NCBI GenBank assembly: GCA_963995525.1
Contig: OZ023206.1
Location: 28,450,960 to 28,514,959, forward strand
Origin: Escarpia spicata
Taxonomy: Eukaryota > Annelida > Polychaeta > Sabellida > Siboglinidae
DNA length: 64,000 nucleotides
Reading direction: 5' to 3'
Position numbers and translations under genes: made by a program. A model generated the notes under the pieces. The model worked only from the letters and a program-made list of their open reading frames with translations, did not search any database and had not been told where the DNA came from. Positions 56,485 to 64,000 of this stretch are shown here, piece after piece (position 1 is the stretch's first letter; every line of letters begins with the position of its first letter).

Positions 56485-56810
56485 GTCGAGGAGGAGGAGG
56501 AGGAGGAGGAGGAGGAGGAGGAGGAGGAAGAGGAGGAGGTTAAGGATGTCGTTGTTGTTGTACTCATCATCTCAATAATCTTAACCGTCATCATCACCAT
56601 CCTCGTCATCCACCTCTTCCTAATCGACGTTTTCATCATAGTCATGATAATCATCACATTAATCACAACAATGACGCATTTAGTGTCTTCGTCGTCCTCC
56701 CGATAATCATCATATTCATTTGTCATCTTCATTATCACCGACTTCATCACCATTATTAACACCATCATCATGGTCATCATCATCATCATCATATCCATAT
56801 CATCACCAAA
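56485..56810. repeat. (GAG)n and (ATC)n trinucleotide repeats
   Basis: GAG units at 56,490-56,540, then loose ATC/CATCAT tracts to 56,810. Poly-Glu/poly-Ser frames are artefacts. Confidence 0.95.
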
Positions 56811-56814
56811 CACC

Positions 56815-57235
56815 CATTCTTTTTACGAGATGGCCCCTTAATTATTATTTTTTCGAGAAGACCACATGATTTTATTAGATGACCCGCAATGTGTTGATTT
56901 GATCATCTAGTTCATTATTAAATCACCTCTTAATGATTCCTGTTAAAATTATTCTTTAAATTATGTTTGGTATAATCCCTTAGCCTTAGTGATACTTTAA
57001 AACACCTAAGTTCCCGTTATCGTTTATATGAACATTGTTGTTGGTTGAGATTACCCTTAAATTCATGTTTTAAGATTACCTCCTGAATTGTTTCCGTGTA
57101 TCCCTATCCTTATTTTTTGTATTATTTTATATTTTGAGATTACCTTTTAGCTTCTAATAATGTTAATATAATACTCATTAACTTTGCATTCTGAGATTTC
57201 CCTTAAGTTATTTTAGGATTTGGATTATCGAGAGT
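56815..57235. repeat. Loose 'gagattaccctta' repeats
   Basis: The word gagattaccc or a variant recurs about eight times here and around 55.98-56.25 kb, complementary to the 12.6-13.6 kb array consensus. Confidence 0.4.
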
Positions 57236-57239
57236 CCAA

Positions 57240-59290
57240 CCATTTTCCACCTACGTATAACAAGCCCTCGCCAGATAGCTGTCAATTTTATTTTTGAACA
57301 TACTAACACTGCTAGCATTAACACAATTATTAGATAATATGTTCCAGTCATTTATTGTCGTCTGAGAGAATGAGTACTTTCTCATATCCAACCTACACTG
57401 TTCTTTGACTAATGCTGCATTGTGCCTTCTGGTTATAGAAAATATTTCTATCAATATCCTTATAATCATTCCATATCTTAAAAATCTTCTATTTGGTCTC
57501 CTCATAGTCTCCTAGTCTCTATTGTTGTCAACCCACATTCTAATAGGCGTCTTTCATAACCAAGATCTTTCAGTTCAGGAATCAGCGTAGTTGGTCTGCG
57601 TTGCACTCTTTCTAGCTCATCCTTCTTACGATATGGCCTCCATGCTTGTATACAACATTCCAAATGTGGCCTAACTATTGCTTTGTACAGTGGTACAATT
57701 AGCCGTTTCTCCTTATATGTGATATTTCTTCTAAGTAGCCCTAGTATTTGGGTATCCTTTGAAGCAGCGATTACATATTGCTATGGCATTTTCATGTCAA
57801 ACTAACTGTTACTCCTCCATTTTTGTGTACACTTTCAATATAGCATCCCCCATTATGTATTCTTTTTTCACATTTCCATGTCCTATGTGGAAGCATTTAC
57901 ACTTCCCAAAATTGAATATAACATTTGCCATTTTTCAGATCATTTGACAAATTTGGCTATATCATTCTGTAAAATGTGTTTAGCTTCATCTGGTTTAACT
58001 GTTCTGAACACTTGTGTATCGGCTGCGAATTTCAGTACTTTGCTCGATACATCAACATCCAAATCATTCATACATATCAAGAATAATATAGGTTCAAACA
58101 CCGACCCCTGTGGCACTCCACTCAAAACTGGTTTCCAGTTTGACATCTTCTCCTCTACTATTACTCTCTGTCTTCTGTCTGTCAACTATGTTTGTATCCA
58201 ACTGATCACACCATCTCCTAGTATGGCCTAGGACGTTTAGTTTAAGTAACAATCTTTGATGTGGCACTTTATCAAATGTTTTCTGTTATCAAAAGTAGAC
58301 AACATCCACTGGGGACCCATCATCTACCCACTTTGTAATTTCATCTAAAACACATAAGAGATTGGTTAGACAAGACCTAGGTTTTAGGAACCCAGGTTGA
58401 GATTAATTTATTAATTTGTGTTTTACAAGGAGTTCCACCATGCGGTTTCTAATAAGCGTTTCTAATAATTTGTATAACACTGATGTTAAGCTCACTGGCC
58501 TGTAATTCTCTATTTTGCTCCTCGATCCATTTTAAAATAATGGTATAATGTTTGCTTCTTTCCGTTATAGTGGAACGATTCCCTCTTTAAATAACGAAGA
58601 ATATAGCAAGTGGCGTACTGATTTGATCTACAATTTCCTTAAGCAGTTTTGGTGGTTTCCCGCCAACTCCAAGTGATTTGTTTTCTTTCATCATCTTAAT
58701 TTTCTTTGATTTCATTTCAAGAGCAACAAACAACTGCCCTAGTTTATTTGATTCATCCCCCTCAAATTTATTAACTGGTAATTGCAGTGAACCTATATCT
58801 TTTGTGGTAAACACTGAGCTAAAATACTCGTTCATGGCCTCTGCCATTTGAAACCCATAAGATATTTTTAGCTTTTTCTAATGGTCCCACCTTATCACGA
58901 ACCTTCTGTTTAATCCTTACGTAAGCATAGAAACTCTTGCTATCATTTTTTTATATCATTCGCCAATTTTTTTTCAAAAGTTCGTTTGGACTTTCGAATT
59001 TCGGTTGTAGCTGGTTAACGGCCTCTTTATATTTGTTATGGTCTTCTATATTTCCAATGTTTCTGTAAACTCTCCACATAATTTGTTTGTAAGCAATCTT
59101 TCGGATAGCTTCTTTTGATAGGTGTTTCTTACTAGATAGTTTCCCTTGCTTTTTAGGAGAACACATCTTTCAATAATGCTCTCGTTATTATCTTTCAAAA
59201 TAGTCCAAAATTCTGCTGCTGTCTTGTCCTTCATTACGTTAGTCCAATCTATCCAAGTAGGACCAAGCACACTCCATTTCGTCGTCAGTC
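57240..59290 (-). mobile_element. CR1-like LINE, decayed
   Basis: On minus: a pre-RT region (ERCVLLKSKGNYLVRNTYQK, RKIAYKQIMWRVYRN), EAMNEYFSSVFT at 58,840, KIKMMKENKSLGVGGKPPKL, then RT LSGVPQGSVFEPILFLI and LKFAADTQVFR (FAAD instead of FADD), and the C-terminus RLDMRKYSFSQTTINDWN then ASSVSMFKNKIDSYL. Several breaks. Confidence 0.85.
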
Positions 59291-59625
59291 ATCATAATTG
59301 CTGTATATTTCTAACCTGACAACACTCACTAAACTCTCGAGACGTGAGGTTTGTGAAGCCGGAAATACGACAAACATCTTTATTTGACGAACGCCACGAA
59401 ACATGTGTGTGTGATTCTGTTCGTTCTGATTGACGTGAATTGTGGTGTGCTGTAATTCGCGGCGCATAGCTAGCTAAAGTGCACCGATCGATACTTCTAC
59501 ACGACGCTTGCTGTAAATGCAGATGTCGTGAGCATGGTCACCTCTTCTAGTAATCACAAATAACATTACTTTGTGATCAACAAGCACGATACAGACAGCG
59601 TAGAATATGCTAATTAATGTTCAAA
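59291..59625. other. No gene seen
   Basis: Unique spacer between two oppositely oriented LINEs. Confidence 0.35.
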
Positions 59626-59626
59626 T

Positions 59627-62125
59627 ATGTCCCCGAATTTCCTGACGTATGTCTTGAGTGTCAGAATCTGGCATTTTTCAAGTTGTCATTCAATCATAAC
59701 GAGCTGTGATACCGTGGGTGTCTTTATCTGGACGGTAGATGGTACTGCTGTGGTGAATTTAATTGATTTACAAAAATCTAAAAGTGAAATAGTAATTGCA
59801 GGAGATTGTAATATTGACTTGCTTAAATTTAACGATAAACCCATAATATGTGACTATTTTGACACAATCGTTTCACATGGTTTCTTCCCTAAAATTACTA
59901 TGCCAATACGACTTTCAGAATATCATGGAACACTTGTCAATAGAATTCTTCAAATCCTCAGCTGATATTTTAGTGAGCAATATTTCTGATCACGTTCCGT
60001 ACTTTCTAAGTCGAAACCGCTAGTGCAATGCCAAAGTTTATAAGAATAAGACAACAAAGTCCTGACTCACTCAATCATTTAAAATTTAAATAATAAACTC
60101 AAATAGTTGTGATATTAAACACATATTTATGCGGATCCTAATGAAAACTGCAATATCCTCTTTGAAATTGTTACTGCAGCTATGGATAAATTTATACCTA
60201 TTAAAGTTATTAAATTTAACAAATATAAACATAAGAAAACTCCTTGGATTACCAAGGGCATTATTGTGTCGATAAAATTTAGAAAAAAATTATATTCGAG
60301 AATGACACAGACTCACGTAAATACAGAGCCTTATCATAAACTTACAACTGACTTACATACTTATAATTAAATCCTTAAAAGTAGTATTAAATTAGCTAAG
60401 CAAATGCATTATCAATCCAATTTTGAAAAGCATAAGCATAATGTTAAAATATGTGGTGTTTAATTAAAGAAATTATTCAGAAAAATAAAAAGAAAGAACA
60501 ATTTCCAGATTTGTTCAAAGTCGATGGGGAAATGATTACTAAAAATGCATTATTGTAAACAGATTTAACACGTTTATTACTAATGCTGGTCCTACGCTAG
60601 CCTCTAAAACAATTACTAGTGGAGGTAAATCATAAAAGATTACCTGTAAAACCCGATGTTTCACACCTTCAGCTATAACCCGATTGACATGGAAACTACT
60701 GTTAATACAATTGATCGTTTACCTCCAAAATCAAGTTGTGGAAAATACGTTATTTCAACACAATTACTAAAATTGATAAAACATGATATCAGCAATGCAG
60801 TCACTGTAATTATTAATCAATCAATAATAACTGGTATATTTCCAGACAAATTTAAAATGGCAAAAGTCATACCCCTTTTCACTTTAACAATTATCGTCCT
60901 ATTTCTATCCTGCCAGATGATTTGAAAGGATTACTTCCATTCTAAAGCGTTATACTGCAATAGCCAACATTGGTTTAGAAAGAAACATTCTACTGAGCTT
61001 GCTACACTCGAAACCATATACAGAATTATACAAGAACTTTATAAATCGGTTACTCCAATAAATATATACATTGATTTATTAAAAGCATTTGGCACAATTG
61101 ATCACAATATATTGGTAGATAAGTTCAATTACTATGGATTAAATGACAAGGCTCTGGACTTTTGTAAGAGTCATTTACAAAATCGTAAGCAGTACGTAGA
61201 AATTGAAAATGTTAAGTCTAAGGAAATAGTCATCAACAGTGGTGACCCTCAAGGTTCAATTTTAGGGCCACTCTTATTTATTATATATATAAATGATGTA
61301 GCACTTTCTAGTGACCTTTTCAAATTCATAACGTATGTTGACGACACCCCCCTTATTAGTACACTAAATACATTTAACGATTCAGAATGTCAAATGCGAA
61401 GTGAAAATATTAATACAGAACTAACAAAGATTAGCAATTGGTTAAAAGCTACTAAACTGTCACTAAATGCCAAAAAGACTAAATTCATGATTGTTCATAT
61501 GCCTCAAAAGAAAGTAGAATACCCTTTGTTACAAATAGATGGGGTACACATTGAATGTGTAAATAATTTAATTTGTTTAGGCATCACAATAAATAACCAT
61601 TTAAACTGGCAGAATCATACAAACAAAATAGCAAATAAAATATCAAAAACAATAGGCTGACTAAATCAACTTAAACACTTTTTACCACCTAATACATTGT
61701 ATATTATGTACAAAGCCCTTATTCTCCCTTATATTAATTATAGCATACTTTTATGGGGCCATCAGGCACATCGCGAATTTTCAAACTACAGAAAAAAGCA
61801 ATACGACTAATATCCTTAAATAAATATAATGCTCACACAAATCCTATTTTTAAAAGACTTCAGTTGCTAAAGTTGGATAATATTTATAAACTCCAACAAT
61901 TAAAGTTTTACTATAAATCAATTAACAATATGTTACCCTACTACTTCAATGTTTTTCCAAACACACACATCTATGATATTCAGCAGCACTGCACACGTGA
62001 AATAAATAATCTGTATATGTCCAGATTCAAACATGAATTTGCAAAAAAATGCATTAGACACAACATAGTAGAGACAGTTAACAATACACCAAGTATTATC
62101 ATTAATAAAATTTACACCCACAGTC
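59627..62125 (+). mobile_element. Jockey/CR1-like LINE, most of ORF2
   Basis: Endonuclease end IVIAGDCNIDLLKF and FFPKITMPIRLSEYHGTLVN (59,790-59,945); linker KFNKYKHKKTPWITKGI (60,200-60,260); RT fingers RLPPKSSCGKYVISTQLLKL; palm NSGDPQGSILGPLLFIIYIN and FITYVDDTPLIST (YVDD in place of FADD); thumb KISNWLKATKLSLNAKKTKF and CLGITINNHLNWQNHTNKIA; C-terminal FKLQKKAIRLISLNKYNAHT. Frame breaks at about 60,000, 60,900 and 61,660. Ends near an AAT repeat at 62,125. Confidence 0.88.
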
Positions 62126-62289
62126 TATATAATAATAATAATAAAGTATTATATATAGCGCTCTGTCTAGTCCTTAGTTCTGTTCAAAGCGCAGCACAAA
62201 AAGTTCACAATTGTATGTCACTCATTTAGGTAGTGAAAGCGATTTTAAAAAGGTGTGTATTCAGCGCCATCTTAAACGACGCAGTAGTG

Positions 62290-62640
62290 TCACACTGTCT
62301 GACTGACTGTGGCATCCTGTTCCAAAGTACAAGGGCCACTTTGGAGAACGCACGGTCTCCGAAAGACTTGAGGATTCCCCTCCAATTTCTTGGAGTTCTG
62401 AATGCACTGCAGTCTACGTAGCTGACACTTGTTAATTCTGAACAGCAGCGAATTACAACCCTCCAGTCTGGACGTTATAAATGAATGGGTGATTTGTTCG
62501 GCAGCTCCTGGCGTAAGAAATTTGATGATTTTACCCACATTTCGGATTTGCAGACCAGAAGATCTACAGACGGCACTGACTTGTTGATCCATTGTAAGTC
62601 CAGCATCGAACATGTACGTCAATTTGTACAACAGTAAATA
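62290..62640 (-). mobile_element. LINE RT C-terminal fragment
   Basis: Minus frame GLTMDQQVSAVCRSSGLQIR, NVGKIIKFLTPGAAEQI and SFITSRLEGCNSLLFRINKC, an L2/CR1-type segment. The rest of the frame (to 62,290) is not RT. Confidence 0.8.
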
Positions 62641-63510
62641 TAATCAGTCTTTGTATTATGTATGTATGTTGATACACTGAGTAATTATCAACTGTAAAAC
62701 AAGGCATATGCTATTCAGATTTGTGACATGTAAATTTTGTTGTTTTGTGGGGTGGCTCCTGTGCTAGCGATATTATATATCTTAATGGGAGTCTCCCGAC
62801 CTTATCTATTACTTATGTTCTTCATTGTATTTGTATCGTATTTATAGGTCAAATAAATTGATTCTGAGTTCTGAGTTCTGGTGGTTTCTTCCTTAAAGCG
62901 ACATTGTCTGTTGCGTTATCAGAACGAACAGGATATTCGCTGAATCAGTTGTACATCGGCCAACTTATGGTATGAATTTTGGGAACCAGCCAACGTCTTA
63001 CATGCCTCCGCAAAAAGTACCAATAACGGTTGTTTACTTTTGTTTACCATTCGTACGTTCGCGGGTGCAACATTCAAATTGCGAACAATGTTTTGAACTT
63101 ACAGAACGCAATTTGGCGGGCAGCATATCTGTATCTATCTGTTTCCTTTGCCATCTATCCCGCTTTCGTTCACGCTATCACCCTCCTTCTCTTCCCTCTC
63201 CCTCCCTTCATCTCCCATCCCCCTTTCTCTCCCTCCCTCCTCCCCCTTTCTCTCTCAATCTATCTCCTCTCTCACTTTTTGAATGGAGTCTTTATGAAAC
63301 TGGCATATTATGTTACGAATATGTAAACGGAGCTCCTCTCCATTGACGTTGAACATAACATTTTGGCAGTGTATAAAATTAACAGTGATTTATTATTATT
63401 GATCAATCAAGCTATACTTTCTTATCAATTGTATATTAAAAAGTACGAAATATTTACGTTGTTGTCCATTCTACTGGCATGCAACTGACATTTTAACTAG
63501 TGGGCTGCTT
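62641..63510. other. No gene seen; pyrimidine tract
   Basis: Includes a CT-rich tract at 63,180-63,270. No recognisable coding. Confidence 0.4.
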
Positions 63511-63514
63511 GGGT

Positions 63515-63980
63515 TTATTGCGGCTCCACGAAGTGCCCCACTTCTAGCTGCAGACTTGTTCCGTCGGTTAGCTGCGTCCCCGTCTTGCATTTCACGAAAT
63601 GTATCTTTGAGTATTGGTGGTCATACCCATTCCTCTGCCCAAATAGACAGGCAATGAAATTGGCGTGAATGATCAGTTTATGAAACTGTTCCAACGGCAA
63701 GTGTGCGTGGTAGAACTCAACAGGCGGCACGTTGTCGACAGACGCTCTGGATGCCACAGAGGCGCATTGCAGTCCGGTGAATTTCATCTACAAAACGTCT
63801 GGCCCATAGTCGATTTCCATCTGGAACGGGCTTAAAAATAAGAGCAACGCTAACTCTGAGATCTGTAAAACGCTCTGCAAACTCCTGTCTCGCTGCGTAT
63901 CTGTCCAACCTTTCTAGTTGGTTCGTTTCCCAGGACTGTTGAGTAACAAATGTAGTTGACGTTCCGCAGTTATCTCTCAC
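63515..63980 (-). pseudogene. Unrecognised protein-coding stretch, partial at window edge
   Basis: Two overlapping minus frames both look like true protein: VTQQSWETNQLERLDRYAAR, FAERFTDLRVSVALIFKPV (to about 63,790), then in another frame VEFYHAHLPLEQFHKLIIHA, KIHFVKCKTGTQLTDGTSLQ ending at a TGA... or TAA-like stop at 63,515. The switch coincides with TTTTGTAG|ATG at about 63,790, which could be a splice acceptor or a one-base frameshift. No family recognised. The 5' part lies outside the window. Confidence 0.4.
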
Positions 63981-64000
63981 AATAGCAACTTGATTATGAG

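Noticed and set aside
56283..56813. 176-codon minus frame with poly-Ser and Met-rich text
   Set aside because: Produced by GAG and ATC trinucleotide repeats.

Overview
The window is nuclear DNA of an invertebrate animal. Evidence for this: a spliced aminergic class A GPCR gene, two Polinton/Maverick (adintovirus-like) remnants, a Penelope-like element, several decayed non-LTR retrotransposons (RTE, L2/CR1-like and Jockey/CR1-like), and very long CA/GT, AT and GTGC microsatellites. The sequence does not decide between a lophotrochozoan (mollusc, annelid, brachiopod) and an invertebrate deuterostome such as amphioxus. There is no operon structure and no tRNA, rRNA or CRISPR signal.

Layout. 1-9.0 kb: degenerate tandem repeats, microsatellites, and an inverted pair of a ~0.45 kb repeat that carries its own microsatellite. 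9.2-11.8 kb: an RTE-type LINE (minus). 12.0-14.9 kb: a weak promoter candidate, a GGGTAATTA-type array, and an L2-like LINE 3' end containing a 65-bp-arm palindrome. 15.0-24.1 kb: a GC-rich, nearly full-length but broken Polinton, all genes on plus, in the order PolB (N-terminal zinc fingers), small membrane ORF, packaging ATPase, two conserved unknown ORFs, integrase-chromodomain, one-pass membrane protein, penton, PX core protein, major capsid protein, adenain-like protease. 24.2-28 kb: a 46/47-bp minisatellite and LINE debris.

29.5-38.7 kb holds the one clearly intact gene: a four-coding-exon minus-strand aminergic receptor of 400 aa (muscarinic/histamine type). Splice sites and phases are consistent throughout. 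Intron 1 contains a same-strand LINE (PHD-finger ORF1 plus decayed RT) with about 30 copies of a 46-bp repeat inside it. 39.8-45.4 kb: a LINE ORF1 split by a ~5.0 kb segment with inverted ends, which carries a broken OTU cysteine-protease ORF and tandem blocks with E2F-like motifs. 45.6-46.9 kb: RT remnant. 47.4-49.6 kb: candidate multi-exon plus-strand gene (C2H2-like finger, then P/S/T-rich exons with matching phases). 50.2-51.1 kb: Penelope-like 3' end with GIY-YIG nuclease and a hammerhead-like hairpin. 51.4-52.9 kb: LINE. 53.0-55.1 kb: a second, divergent Polinton remnant with a TATA/E-box promoter. 55.9-57.2 kb: fold-back repeat and simple repeats. 57.2-62.6 kb: three more LINE fragments. 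63.5-64.0 kb: an unrecognised coding-like stretch running toward the window edge.

Apart from the receptor, and possibly the 47.4 kb gene, little looks active. The most unusual signals are: loss of the ATG at six Polinton ORFs while four keep theirs; perfect fold-back duplications of coding sequence; and the OTU-bearing element nested in a LINE.
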